DNA of 64,000 nt from Megalonaias nervosa (GCA_016617855.1 JAECUM010009305.1:39773-103772); one strand, 5' to 3'; counted from the first letter of the stretch, positions 1 to 12,800 are shown. Made by a program: numbers and translations. Notes: a model not told the origin generated them from the letters alone.

Positions 1-890
1 GGGTTCTCTTACTTTTAACTACGTCCTCTATTTTTCATTATGCATATGCATTTAACAATGTTTTTCAGCAACAGTAGAAAATTCGTTGTCTTGCATGTAT
101 TATCATGAACACATTTGGTAAATGCAAAGATCTATGATATTCAAAGGCAGTGTATTCAAATCTGAAAATGTGTATGTTTGGATGGATAGATGTATACATT
201 GATGGCTGGATGTAAGATGGATGTATGAACATATAAAACAACTTATATTACATCCATCATCCTAATATCATTACACATCAATACATCACTTAATAACTCA
301 AAGAGACCGCTACAGTGGACTAGTGGTTAGAGCATCCACCTTGGATGTAGGAGGTCGCAGGTTCAAACCCTGGCCAAGTCATACCAAAGACTTATAAAAA
401 TGGTACTAACAGCTGCCTCGCTAGGTGCTCAGCATTAAGAGGTTAGTGTTAGGGCTGGTTGGCCTGGTGTCAGGATAATGTGACTGGGTTGGACATCATG
501 CTACATGTCTGTGGCATGATGCACCAGTATTAGACATTATTATAAACTGCCACACTGCAGACATCATTGCGATATTACTGAAAAATTGTTAAAACTATAT
601 TAAAAATCCAAATCACACACAAACACACAATAATTCAAAGGGGCTTTATAACTCTGATGATTCATAACAAACACATACCATAAATATATCAGGACAAATG
701 CTAGCTATTACAGCATTTACAATTTATATATTTCTTCCTTGCTACTCTAATAATTTTATCATATAGGATTATCTAGATCACATTATTGTAATTAAAAACA
801 GGTAAAAAATACTTAATCAACTGCCACTTAAACAAGCAATTTTGACAGAAATTGACAAAAACAAAAACATTTCCAAACTGGTTTTAAACA
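1..890. repeat. Dispersed repeat C, SINE-interrupted copy
   Basis: Bases 1-95 and 770-830 match 9592-9690 and 9755-9815 in the same order (ttctcttacttt, gcatttaaca, then aatacttaatcaactgcc). The copy here is interrupted by the SINE at 305-630. Identity is moderate. Family unknown. Confidence 0.5.
305..630 (+). mobile_element. tRNA-derived SINE, family 1, copy 1
   Basis: The head has a tRNA-like A box (tagtggttagag) and a perfect B box (ggttcaaaccc). The body contains ctgcctcgctaggtgctcag and gttggcctggtgtcaggata. The tail ends in aaaaatccaaatcacacac. Four other copies or fragments lie in the window. The layout (tRNA head, conserved core, LINE-like tail) suits bivalve SINEs such as RUDI, but the family name is unverified. 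Confidence 0.8.
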
Positions 891-1286
891 ATGCCATTAA
901 ATGTACATGAGTACATATGGAGGCATTGTCTTTCCAAAGTGTTCATCTATACAAAAACCACAGTGGTCACTGATCTGATGGACGAATTACCTCAACTTTT
1001 CAAATGCTAGATCCAGTGGTAGTTGATTAACTATTTATATCTCTTTGTAGAATTAATGACAATGTATATTTTCTGTGTTCATTTGAATTCATATAGCCAC
1101 AATACATGATGTTTAAAAAAAAGTTTAAACTTAAATTTAAGCTTCACAATTTTAGTACATTTACAACAAAAATATTTAATTAAATAAGTGTTTTGTCATG
1201 TGTACCTTTCACATTATTATTTTGTATTAAAGGGAATCATATTTTCACAATTTATCCAATACTAATTTCACACTGTATGCCCATTA

Positions 1287-1287
<1 letters not shown>

Positions 1288-1346
<59 letters not shown>

Positions 1347-1357
1347 TATTATTATTT
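1288..1357. repeat. ATA/TAA trinucleotide microsatellite
   Basis: About 19 TAA/ATA units followed by an inverted ATT run, next to the splice donor of IQCA1 exon 4 at 1360. Likely polymorphic in length. Confidence 0.95.
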
Positions 1358-1360
1358 TAC

Positions 1361-1477
1361 CTCTTTGTCTTGAGGGCCCAGCTTGGACAGAATCTGTCCA
1401 AGTAATCTTTCTCTCTCCTTGAGCACCTCTGCTCTCTCGCTAATGAAGTGTCTGGGAACTGGGATCTCAACATCATT
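1361..1477 (-). CDS. IQCA1: IQCA1 exon 4
   Basis: 117 nt, 39 codons, phase 0 in and out, acceptor ttctttaag and donor GTAAAA. It encodes [20 protein letters not shown] followed by [19 protein letters not shown], matching the segment after the LKLTP motif in the family. The donor abuts a long ATA/TAA microsatellite (1288-1357), and the first 20-odd coding bases plus acceptor are copied once at about 1552-1592. Confidence 0.88.
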
Positions 1478-4400
1478 CTTAAAGAATAAATTTCAGTAAT
1501 TATAAATAACAATTACTAAACTACCATTATACATACATTACCATATGTACCAACTGGGATCTCATCATCATTCTTAAAGAAAAAATTTCAGACATTACCA
1601 TATGTACCAAATTGTACAGACTCAGATCTGCCAAATTATAATGCACTGACAGATCTGGATTAATGAAGTTTGCAGTTTGATTCTATTGATAAGCAAGCAC
1701 ATACATTAAGTCAATTATGATTGCGCTGTGAGTAAAAGATATAGCTAATGTGTGGAAATGTTTGACGGTCCTAATATAATGATGCTCCTGTTCCTTCAGA
1801 TTTGGTTGTATAACCTAGCAGAATCTGAAATAATTTTTTTTAGAAAGAATACAGACCACCTTTAAACAAAAATGGTTTGAATTTTAAACTTTATATTTTA
1901 TTACTGCCATCACAGGGTATTCAGAACCAGACTAACATCCCAATGAACTTGATGCTCTTCTATCATTTATAAGAGCTACAATTCCTGATGATAATTATTT
2001 TTCAATAGCTAATGTTAGTGAAGCCGATGTTTTTGATATGCTCAATAAGTTGAGCATTCATAAATCCTCTGGTCTGGATGGTATTGGTCTACAAATTCTT
2101 AAAATTGCTGCACCAGTAATAACAAAGTCATTAATGCATATCATAAACTTAAGTATAATCAGTGGTAATTTACCAGAAACCTTGAAACGTGCAAAGATTA
2201 TGCCTGTCTTTAAGAAAGGAGAAAAGGAGGATCCAGGGAATTACAGACCAATATCAATTCTACCTGTATTGTCAAAATTATTTGAAAAGCAAGTAGCCAT
2301 TTAGGTCTATAAATTTTTTGAAACTTACTCTCTATTTCATAAAGCAAAATCAGGATTTAGAGAGTACCACTTGCGCCAAAAAGAACTTATGAAATTAACT
2401 TATCTTTGGCTGAAGGAAATGGATAATGATCATATGACTAGGATTGTTTTCCCTGACTTCAAGAAAACCCTTTGATCTTGTTGATCATGAAATTCTGCTG
2501 CAAAAGTTGAACTGTTACAGGTTTGACAATCCTTCTTTAAACTGGTTTAGATCATACCTAAACCAAAGGTCTCTGCAAGTAAACATTGGCAATATTAGCT
2601 CTCAAACTCGCACTATTCATTTACGGGTCCCTCAGGGTTTAGTTTTAAGCCCTCTCCTGTTTTTTTTTTTATCCGTATCAATGATCTACCATTAAATAAT
2701 GAATTCACAAACACAGATTTGTTTGTAGATGATGCAACCTTGTATACATCTAGTTCTGATACTGAAGTTATCCAAAATAGTTTAAACTCAGACCTTATTA
2801 AAGTTCAAAACTGGGTACAACAAAATAGGATGGTAATTAATGAAGGTCAAACAAAATGTACGATTTTGGGTACATCACAAAAGCTACATAAGTTAAGGAA
2901 CCCAGTACTATCTCTTGCAATAAATAGTCATCCGTTAAAAAATGTCAAACATGAAAAGCTTGTAGGTGTTTCCATAGATAATAATTTGCAATGGGATGAC
3001 CATATTGATAAGCTTTGTAAATCAAAGTCATTCAAGATAGCCCTACTCAGCAGAATCAAGAAATATTTACCTATGGAAACTCACAATCTATACTACAAAT
3101 CATATATTCTTCCCACAATGGATTTTTGTTCAAATGTATGGGGAAACTACTAAATATCACCTTGACAGGATTAATAAACATCAGAAATGAGCAGCACACA
3201 TAATTTTAGATGCATCTATTGATCATCCCTCAAAAGCATTGTTTACAGAACTCAAATGGATCACAAGATATGAAAGGATAGATTTTCACAAGGCAGTTTT
3301 TGTATATAAATGTCTACACGGAATTGCACCAGAGTATCTTCAGGACTTACTCAGGCCTTTTTCAACACAATACCAGTTGAGAAAAATATCGCATGGAAAC
3401 CTTCTAGCACCAAACCAAGAACAGAGCAATTTAAACTGAGCCTCCAATACTCTGGTACAGTTCTGTGGAACAAGCTTCCACTACATGTAAAATCTGCTGA
3501 AAAATATTACAGTATTTAAGAAGAGATATCATGAGCTGTGCTTCTAACAGATAATGGAATTTTAGTATTTTAATACTAAACATGTTTTTGTCTAAATTTG
3601 ATTCTAACCTCAGAATGTTCTAGAATGGAAAATTCCATTAGGTGACAGTAAATTCAGAAAATAGTGATTGTGACGTAGATGAAGTAGAGGGCTTTATAAT
3701 CTTGTTTATCGAAAAATTACTCATTCTTAATATTCCTGGACTGGAACATTAATCTGGAATTATTGAATGAATTCAGACAAAAACATTTCTGGATTATATT
3801 ACTGTGATACATCAAAAGACTCTTAGCACACTGCCACAATCCAGGCCATTTGGACTTGTGGCAGAATTTTTAGGACTATTTGGGATTTAATTTGCAAAAC
3901 TATAAGTTCTTTTTAAATTTTCACTTTGTATTCTAGGGAAATAAATTATTTGTTGAATTTTACACAAGTTGTTGGTTTTCACTCTTTTCTGTTACTTAGT
4001 TTTAAGACCATAGAGTAGTAACTGTGTAATCAAGAACATTCTGCAAGGCCACTCATGTATAGTGTTTTATCAAGAACATTCTGCAAGGTCACTCATGTAT
4101 AGTGTATTATCAAGAACATTTTGCAAGGTCACTCATGTATAGTGTATAATCAAGAACATTCTGCAAGGTCACTCATGTATAGTGTATTATCAAGAACATT
4201 CTGCAAGGCCACTCATGTATAGAGTATTATCAAGAACATTCTACAAGGTCACTCATGTATAGTGTATTATCAAGAACATACTGCAAGGTCACTCATGTAT
4301 AGTGTATTATCAAGAACATTCTACAAGGTCATTCATGTATAATGTGCAATAGATTTTCAAGCTTCATTGCTTCAGGAATTCTGTAAAATATGAATAAGTC

Positions 4401-7400
4401 AATTTTAATAATTACAAATTTTTCAAGAAATAATAATTAATCTTAATAAATAAATAACTGAAGTACATCTTAACAATTGTTCACATATATTATCAAGGTG
4501 GCACCTGACAGTTTCGTATTGTGCCCAGGGTTTAATTTTCAAAGAAAAAGAATTTCCCCCATTTTCCTCATTGATTATAGTGGCTTTAAAAGAACTTTTA
4601 ATTTCCTTTATGCTGGTGTATGATTGATGGGTGTAATATTTGTTATAGAGTATATAGCTTGGCCTTATGTCCTTACTTCAGATTGCACCTATCGAAACTC
4701 TGCTAGCTCCACTTGTCATCAAGTAAATTGTAAAAAGAAAAAGAAGCCAAAAACAATTTTTTTTTACATTTTGTATGTCATTCATTGCACTTTCATAAGC
4801 TGGTACTGTCCAGTCTGGCAAAATTTGTTTTCCCTATTTTAATAACTGTACTAAATATAGTGTCCTTTAGATTATTTCAGGCTGATTTTTGGAGCACATG
4901 GAGCAATCATTTTAGTTAGTTGTTTGCTTAGATCACGTACAGTTTCCACAAGTACAGTGTCCAAGAAATTTCAGCCACAGTACATGAAGATGACATAGAG
5001 GTATGCCAACACTGGACATGTTGTAAATGCAAACAACTTCATCTCACATCTGTCGCTCTCTCCAAAGTTCCTATTATCTGCAGAACACCTCGAAGCACAC
5101 AAGTAAGGTGCATGGATACATTAGTTTCTATAAGATATTATGAACTAATTATTCATTTCTGGCTTTCCACATTATACAATTTTGTCTGATCTGAATGCTT
5201 GTTATTGGGGTTTTGTAAAAACTTTTAATCATTTAAGTCCATTAAATAAATTGTACGGAAAATTAACATCTGATTTCACTTGAATGTATTATTTTCATCA
5301 ATATTTATAGAGAATTCAATCTCATTATCTCCAAAGACTCTCAGAAGTTTATTTATTAAAAATCAAATGGTTTGAATTTATAGACAGATTGGAGTATCAT
5401 ATAATGCACAAGCAGGAGTTAAAAAAATTTCTCTCCTCACCCCCTTCAAAAAAAGTATTATGACAATATTTATAGGAAGCTGCCACACTAACTTACAGGA
5501 GTGAGTTTTAAGTCTGACAGAACATCATCAAAGTAATGGTACTCAGAAAATTCCATGTTGACCATCTCATGCTTCAACTCCAAAATTCTTCCCATCACAC
5601 TGTCAAGAACATGACGAAGGACACGCCGTTTCTGTGGATGTACGATCTGGTCATAACACTGCTCCAATCTGCGGAAAATCTGAATGTACTTGATGTACAT
5701 TGTAGCCAGAAACTGGAAAGCTGCCAGTCTGTCCTGAATAAGTACACAAATGCAAACAAATCTGAATGCACTTTTCATTAATTTTGAAAAGCTGCAAAAC
5801 ATTTTTGTTAATTTAACTGGAATCTGTTGTGACTGACTGCAGTGTAAAATCACAGAAAAACTAAAACATCCACCCACTCCTCTTGATGAATACTGGTTAT
5901 AAACAGGGATTAACAATCTTTATAACAGGTACAAGTTTTAATACACAAGTCATTACATAAACATAAGAAACTATGATATCTATATGTGTCCATATATATG
6001 TAGTATGTATTTAACTCTAGGAAACAAAACACAACAGATTAAGTCTCAAAATCAATTGCTCAGATCTTACTGTAATTCCAAGACAATGTATAGTGTTACA
6101 TGTAGGCTCATACAAAAGTAACAAAAGAAAAGAGTGAAGTCAACAAGCTTTGTAAATTTTAACAAAATAATTTATTTCCCTAGAAAACAAGGTAAAAATA
6201 TGAAATAGGTCTTACAGTTTGTGAATATAATCCAAAATTAATCATAGAATTCAAAAATATAAGTCCTATCACTAAACAGTTATAATTGAATCCAAGCTCT
6301 AATCTCGATGACGTTCCAATATGGAAGGAGATGATGTCCTCTATAACCAGTTTGTGTTGATGTGTCAACAGTTCCTTGTTCAGTCACCAAGAATATAATT
6401 CCAGCTTCTGAATTCCGAATAATTTAGTGAATGTCTTTGTCTAAGAATTTTGTTGAAGAAGAGTATTTTCCAGGGTGAATAAATTATTTTAAATAAAAAA
6501 TCAACCCAAATGGCAATAACAAAGACAAATACCTTGAGCCTGAAGGTATACATTTAAGACTGATCAAATCCACTAGAAAATGTCTGTTTTAACCTGCGAT
6601 TTTAGATCACATGATGGCCCACGTGGTCACCCAGTTGGAACAATGCCGTAAAAGCACACAGCCAATAGGCACGTACACCATGGAAAAACTTAACAAATCT
6701 TACTATAAGATTCAATAAAAAAGTTGTTTACAAAATAGAGCTATCACGCAAGCAGAACATGACCTTGATAATGACCAATCATTTTCAGTCTGTGTTTACC
6801 AATCTCTGAACCAATGTCAGTTAAAAATAAAACTGAGCAATAGACTGCGTGTTTATCAGGTCAAAACAGAAATCTGAATTTTCCGAAAAAAAGTCAAATC
6901 ATATGAAAATATTATCCTTACAATAAAATGTAATGAAATAAAAATAAAGTAAAAGAGAATTTAAAACTAACACACAAGTAATTTAATTACATATACGTAA
7001 CAATAGAATGAAAATACTTGGCATACCAAATAAAGCTCATTAACTGCACTCATCCGACTGATTGGATTAATTTGTCCCACATCCAGGAAATGGAATTTTC
7101 TAGCACTGCATCTTAAAAGTTAACACAAAAGATTTCATGATAAGTGATGACTTCACTTACTTTTTCTGGCTTTCGTGGCTCTGCTGGCAGTTCCTGCTGG
7201 AGCAGGTCCATAATGGCTGACTGGGCCTCAGCCCATTGTTTGTTGTATGTGCTATAAAAATAAAGTTTTGGTTTACTAAAATTTTGTATACTATGGTGAC
7301 TGCATAAACTGCATATTAACAGAGATACTGACTTTCAAACTGATACAGAAAAATTTAAATGTATTCTTAAAACAAACCTTTCAAAGTGTATTTAAAAACA

Positions 7401-8365
7401 GCATGCATTTATTAAAGGATTAAATCATTAAAAATCTTTCAAAGCCTAGCTATATTAAATCATTAAAACTCTTTCAATGCCTTGCTATGATTTGAATTAC
7501 AGAATTACATGTACATTTTCCATTACTGTGATCATGACCCTGCAACTCAGTGCATAACTCCAGCAAGTGACAGCTAGATATAATGTATAAATCGCTTTTA
7601 TTAAAATTTTGTTTAAATATCTTAAGTGTTTTAAAAGTTTCATACCCTGGACAATAAAAAAACAGATGTTGGTATTTTGAATCAAGCGGGAGTTTCTTCA
7701 GAAACAAGTCACCATATCTGCATAGGTAAGTCTATGTTTTCAAGCAAAAGTGGTCATGCAGTTCAACGTCTTTGATAATCTCAATAATTCTGTGAATTTA
7801 ATGCACGTATGCAATAGTTCTTCCTTTTTATTTGTTCAATTTTATTGGAAGCAGATAACACATTTTCTTTTACTGAAATGGACTTTTCTAGAAACCAGAA
7901 AAGGACAGTGAGCAATCTGCAAGTTTACACAGAGAGCTTGTTTTCGAATGCCAATAAGCTGAATTTGTTCAACACCCCCCCCCCGTGGCAATCAGGTTAG
8001 AAATAATAAAATGATGAAAGGAATGACCAAGTTTTGTGTTTCTTTTCTTAAAAAAAATATCATTGATGCTTTTCGTTTGAATTTTTTTTTTTTTTTGGTG
8101 GGGGGGGGTACAAACAAAATGGAGGATGTGTGAATACTATAGATATCCGAACACCTCCGACACTTAGTCCTACAATGGAAGACATCTCCCCTGACATTTG
8201 TGTTTGGGTCGACCGAAAAACAAGTATCAGGTGAGACGTCTTACACTGTTGGACTAAACCAACCCCACTCAATTGCGATAAAGAATCATCTCACATAAGA
8301 TGTCACTAGCTGTGTATCAATACTTGAAATGCAAGCAGATAATTACAGTATTACCTATGTGACAT
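1361..8365 (-). CDS. IQCA1: IQCA1/DRC11, IQ and AAA domain protein, N-terminal part (4 exons)
   Basis: Four coding exons join in phase: 8355-8365, 7161-7251, 5497-5733 and 1361-1477, giving 152 residues; the rest lies beyond the left edge. The product resembles the N-terminus of IQCA1 (DRC11), an AAA-ATPase-related subunit of the nexin-dynein regulatory complex that links outer doublets and controls bending in motile cilia. Diagnostic pieces are YNKQWAEAQ near the start, a stretch [18 protein letters not shown], and [12 protein letters not shown] followed by [16 protein letters not shown]. The IQ motif and AAA domain would be further left. All introns are GT-AG. The family match comes from remembered family features, not a search. 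Intron 3 (1478-5496) carries a dead LINE and a tandem repeat. No premature stop is seen, so the gene looks intact here. Confidence 0.85.
1457..1613. repeat. ~95-bp tandem duplication over an IQCA1 exon border
   Basis: aactgggatctcaacatcat plus tcttaaagaa at 1457-1487 recurs at 1552-1582, and acattaccatatgtaccaa at 1536 recurs at 1592. The duplicated unit includes the exon-4 acceptor and the first 20-odd coding bases. Confidence 0.8.
1935..3535 (+). mobile_element. 5'-truncated, frame-broken LINE (Jockey/CR1-type reverse transcriptase)
   Basis: Several plus-strand frames together spell most of a non-LTR reverse transcriptase: [34 protein letters not shown] then GNYRPIS (RT motifs 1-2), [35 protein letters not shown], the active-site box [21 protein letters not shown], and a thumb/C-terminal part ending near 3519. 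Frames change near 2300, 2440, 2700 and 3240, with stops between, so it is dead. No endonuclease domain is present. It sits in IQCA1 intron 3, antisense to that gene. Confidence 0.9.
3725..4020 (+). repeat. Dispersed repeat A, copy 1
   Basis: Shares tctttttaaattttcacttt, tagggaaataaatt, gttgaattttacaca and cactcttttctgttacttag with four other loci. The five copies are 300-500 bp and diverged. No coding potential; probably a non-autonomous transposon. Confidence 0.75.
4031..4345. repeat. 40-bp tandem repeat, 8 copies
   Basis: Eight head-to-tail copies starting caagaacattctgcaaggtc and continuing actcatgtatagtgtattat, at exactly 40-bp spacing (4031, 4071, ... 4311). Copies differ by only a few substitutions. 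It lies in IQCA1 intron 3. Confidence 0.95.
5497..5733 (-). CDS. IQCA1: IQCA1 exon 3, conserved N-terminal helical region
   Basis: 237 nt, 79 codons, phase 0 at both ends, acceptor ...ttattcag and donor GTAAGT. It encodes [20 protein letters not shown], then the strongly family-specific [12 protein letters not shown] and [20 protein letters not shown]. This is the best single piece of evidence for the IQCA1 call. The frame reads on through both splice sites, but residues outside the sites are not family-like, which fixes the exon edges. Confidence 0.9.
6115..6510 (-). repeat. Dispersed repeat A, copy 2
   Basis: Reverse-oriented copy containing aaaagagtgaagtcaacaag, aatttatttccctagaaaac and further matches to about 6470. 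It lies in IQCA1 intron 2 (5734-7160). Confidence 0.7.
7161..7251 (-). CDS. IQCA1: IQCA1 exon 2
   Basis: 91 nt between the acceptor ttttatag and the donor GTAAGT. It encodes the charged N-terminal segment ([20 protein letters not shown], then PAEPRKPEK) and enters in phase 2 and leaves in phase 0, matching both neighbours. Confidence 0.85.
8355..8365 (-). CDS. IQCA1: IQCA1 exon 1, initiator micro-exon
   Basis: Eleven coding bases, ATGTCACATAG, followed by the donor GTAATA. The split codon AG|C joins exon 2 to give M-S-H-S-T-Y-N-K. The start was chosen because it sits in frame directly ahead of the conserved N-terminus and yields a family-like short leader. The 5' untranslated region would continue to the right of 8365. 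Confidence 0.7.
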
Positions 8366-9590
8366 TCTCAGTGCTGCTTCATACGTAAATCAGCTGAAAA
8401 ACTCTTCATATTTTACAGGTTGGGAGAGCTGTCCTAATCCATCCTGCGCCATATTTATAACTGTCGTGATAGTAACAAGTAGACTGGTTCCTCCCACCTA
8501 TGTTCGGATTATCTCGGTTAATTCTTATTTCGTAAATAGGCAAAGTGGTCCAAATGGAAAACTGTCAATATGGTCTGGTTCTCTTCTCATCTAGAGGACC
8601 ACAACTCAGAGAGCATATAAAACAGGGAACCACCGCTGTCGACATACATTATCATACATTTTAGGTACGGATGATGAAGCCCATCATTTATGTGTGTTCA
8701 TACAACATCATCCATGTTATTTCTTTTCTTAACGGAAATAGCGGGGTACTGTTCCAAATCAAGTAAATTGGGGTTACGTCATAACAATCCTATTCCGGTT
8801 CCTTTCATTGACTGGTTTACAGCAATTTGTGTACTAATCTTCCTCTAGAAATAAATGTAGACTGTCAAAATTTCCGTGTACCAAGGCTGTTCGTGGGTTT
8901 TCTTCATTGAGTTTGACAGGTTCAGTAGGTGGTATCTTGCTTCATTTGGCTGATTAAGTTTTGAAAAGATTAATCGCAGCAATTAGGCAAGCATATTATA
9001 GAGCGAGAGCCAAATATAAAATCTATTCAGGAATGTAGTGTGCGAATTGAAATGGTTGGTCGAAGAAGGAAACGAACCGAAAACAAAACAGTCACTCTAA
9101 CATAAAACCCTGCACGGGCCGCAGGCGTGTTTTTTCATGTCGTAATTAGACAATATTAGTTTGTCGTATAACCAAAGAAGGCCTGCACTATCTGATGCCG
9201 TGAATGACTCGAATTTTGATAGTATTGCCACGATTTTGACAGAAAATTAAGATTTCATTGTTCCACGTTGGTACTGTTTTTCTTGACACCATGCCATTTG
9301 CTATTTGACTTGAACACAGGAGATCTATACATTTTAAGGCTTGACAATTTCTTTTCAGGTTCATGCTGGAAAAATTGGTTTGGTCGAAAAATATTTTGTT
9401 TTTTAATTTTTTCCAAAGATTTGGACCATAACCGCTGGGTTTGGTCTGGAAGGTGGGGTGGGATGTATGTAATTTCACATGACTTTGACCATCATGGGAG
9501 GGGTTAGTTGTAGTGGGTCTTTGCTTTTTTGTCGAAATAGGCGGCTTGTCGACATAAGTGATGTTGATATAAGTAGGTAGGACTGTAATG
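8366..9590. other. IQCA1: IQCA1 upstream region
   Basis: About 1.2 kb to the right of the IQCA1 start, GC-richer than its surroundings and nearly free of recognised repeats. It should hold the 5' untranslated region and promoter of the ciliary gene. A TTACGTCA CRE-like site is at about 8773. No convincing TATA box or RFX X-box was seen by eye. Confidence 0.35.
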
Positions 9591-9591
9591 T

Positions 9592-9830
9592 GTGTTCTCT
9601 TATTTAAAGTATGTCCTTTATTTCCCAGTATTCATATTTGCATTTAACATTGGATTTAAGCAATACTTTATTTTCTAATAGAAAATTTTCGTAGTTATTT
9701 TGGCCATATGGCTCTAAGAGAATAATAGAAACTACATTGTAACAAATTTAACTGAGTAACTAGATTGCATTATTGTAGGTGCAAGTTGGTGAAAATACTT
9801 AATCAACTACCCTTAATCAATTTTTTAAAA
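9592..9830. repeat. Dispersed repeat C, second copy
   Basis: Shorter partner of the repeat at the left edge: ttctcttatttaaagtatgt, gcatttaacattgg, tagaaaattttcgt and gaaaatacttaatcaactac. No SINE inside. Confidence 0.5.
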
Positions 9831-12800
9831 TATATTTTTGCATTTATTTTTTTTATATACTTTTTAAAAGTTCACAATAATGGCACTTTTGAAGATTTCT
9901 AACACATTTGACACAAGCCTTGTTCCATGTACACAAGGGCAAATGAACAAGGTCCTCATTTCTTTCTTGCAGATAAAACATTACCATAACTATTCTAACA
10001 ACAACCGTAACTATTCATACATAACACTGAAATGCATAAAATTACAGACATGGCTCATTTATAGTCTGTATATAAACTAAACCCTTCTTCCAACCGAAGC
10101 AACACAGACGTGAGTGCATTTTTAGAAGGAGGGGTTTTTGTAATGTAATCACTGACTTTATATAGCTTCATTACAACAGATTGCAGATTTATGGTTTATT
10201 TATTTGTCGACGTACTTGTATTAATTTTAGGCATTGATTAAATATTATCTGCTTCGCAGCTTTTTTCTGTATTTTCACAAATACGAGTCAAGTCAGAAAA
10301 CAACTTTTGACCTTACAATGCTTCTCGCGAATTCCACAACATAGAATTGTCTCATACATTTCTGACCTATATAATTGCATTTTAAAGTTAAATCTTAAAT
10401 AACATAATAATACCTAGGCTTTGCTTTCTATGAATTGTATATTTTTCTGTATATATTTGATCGATGATTTATGAAAACAGACAATCTAATAAACTGGTAC
10501 TTCCCAGACATAGTGATGTCCGCCATTTTTTCCCCGTTACTGGTACACTTGCTATATACATACTATTGTTAAAGTTTTGAACACAAGTTTGTATGTTTTT
10601 ATCATCAAAGGATAACATGGATAAATCGGGTAGTGATAGGGGCCTAGTTGCCAACTAGGGGAAATGATTAATGGTCAATCAGCTGTCAAAACACATGCCT
10701 GTGAATGTGCAAGAGTTTGTTTGTCAGCGTAATTGATATCAGAACTAGGCCTATCTACTGATTGCTTGAAGAATACCTTTCGCTACAACACAGCACTAGA
10801 ATAAACCTGCCTAAGGTGAGGGGGCATTTCAAAAGGTATGATTAGTCAATTTACCTCTAGAAAAAAATCTCAGGGTGAAGTTGTTTTCACTTTCCTAATA
10901 GAAGAAGGCGAAGTTTACATTTTTTAGGCGACTTAACTGCCTACTTCGCCTAGTAGCATGACCCATGGATGCATCAATACTTTTGCCATAACGATACACA
11001 TATCGATACAAGAGATGGAGAATTGATACAAAACAATACTTGCCATATGCAAGCTACTTTAGTCTTCAGCAGTCATGAATAATTATTATTAGTTTGCCTT
11101 ATTATTCTTTAAAATTAGAATTCATCTGAAACAGCATTTTCAGTCACATGCATTCACTTTTATTGGTAAAAATAAAAAAGACTATTGAGAATACTCGCTC
11201 ACTGTCTGTAAATTGACACAAAGTGACATGGTTCGTAATTTGACCTCCCCCCTTCCATGCTAATTATCATAACCCAGCAGCATGTTCAGCATATACTATA
11301 CATTCCAAAAATGTGTTCCACATGTATATTGAAGTACTTGACTCATCATTTTTACCACTTTTACGCTAAGTTTCTACATCAAATTGTATTGTGCCTACTT
11401 TAGTCGATTTGAAAGCTACACTACCGCTGTGTTGAATGGTGAAGTATGTTACACTGAATTCTCATTGGTGGTTATTGCTTGTTTTTGTCCAGGTTAAACA
11501 ATAACCATCAATCAGACATTAAAATAGTGAATTCTCTGCGTGACAGACAGGAAGTATTGGCAAAGCAACAGAGAAACTTCATGTAAAAGTCATTAATTGA
11601 TATGTAAAGTACTTAAAACAGAGATGCTGTCAGGGTGTGCGATTGCATGTATTGTGCAAAATTTGTAGGAATTCACAAATGCGGAAAATAGTGATGCGTG
11701 AGAAATTCTGCAATTTAGTTGAAAGCCCCAGGTATTAAAAATGTGCTCTGCGAAACATGCAATTTTATATAACTGTTCTTGTTGCGACATGTTTTATTGG
11801 GTAGGCAACTGTTTACACATATGGGTTCTTCAAGCATGTCATGAATGGTTGTTAAACTAAATTTGATTGGCACATGGTGCCCAGGAATAAGCGTTATTAA
11901 GTTGTAGTTTGAAGTTTCCATGACGGAAGTTTTACAAATGCGCGTTTAAAATACAGGCTACCTAGAAAACCCAAAATGTCTGATTTCCGGCATAGTTCAT
12001 TATGATTTCATTCGGCAAATACTGGTCGATGTTAGTGATGATGACAATAATCTTTAAAGTTATGAAGTATACCAGATTATTGGAGCTGGAAAAGTGTTAA
12101 TGGAGATACCAGTGAGTGATTTTGAGCTTGAAAATGGTAATAAATACGAGTCAGGTCTACATCTTGGATCGACAAAAATAGATGGCATGATGGTCAATCT
12201 CCCTTTCAGTAGTATTTTGAAATTAAATGTATAAAGGGCAGAATACTGAGCCTAAAGAAAATACAGACAATTTAAAAACTATAACAATTTTTATTTTTTA
12301 TCAGTTTAGCCTTGTGGATAATATACAACAAAACCATATATCCATATCAGGGTTAAGATAAACCAATAAATAAGGGTACAAGATTAAAATTAAGAAGTAA
12401 AGATATTTATTCGAATACATCTTTCTGCACAAACAGATTATGGCACTGATGGACAAAAATAATCCTAATACAGCATTATGGAACAGGTAAGAAATTTGAC
12501 ATAGTAGTCAATAAACCACTGATTCAGCAAAGTTTATTTTAGTGAAAAATCCTATTTTGGAGCAGATATGTCCAAAAGATAATATCTGTGAACTCTGGAA
12601 AATTATGCATAAGTCATAAAAACCAGTTTCCCAACATATTCAAACTCACAAAGCTAGCTATTTATATGCCCCTTCAGAAGGAAGCACAGAACAATATTCA
12701 TACACAGATAAGAAACAGAGTATGCTCAGAAATAATTTACAGATTAATGCTTATACCACTAGAGGTGACATCTTTCAAAGATGTTGATTTCAGTACAGTT

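Noticed and set aside
312..385. tRNA gene
   Set aside because: The A and B boxes are good, but the sequence cannot be folded into a full cloverleaf by eye and it continues into a SINE body and tail shared by other copies.
10440..10540. Minus-strand start MADITMSGKYQF resembling a fatty-acid-binding protein N-terminus
   Set aside because: The resemblance covers only a few residues; the following codons do not fit the family, and no usable donor or further exon was found.
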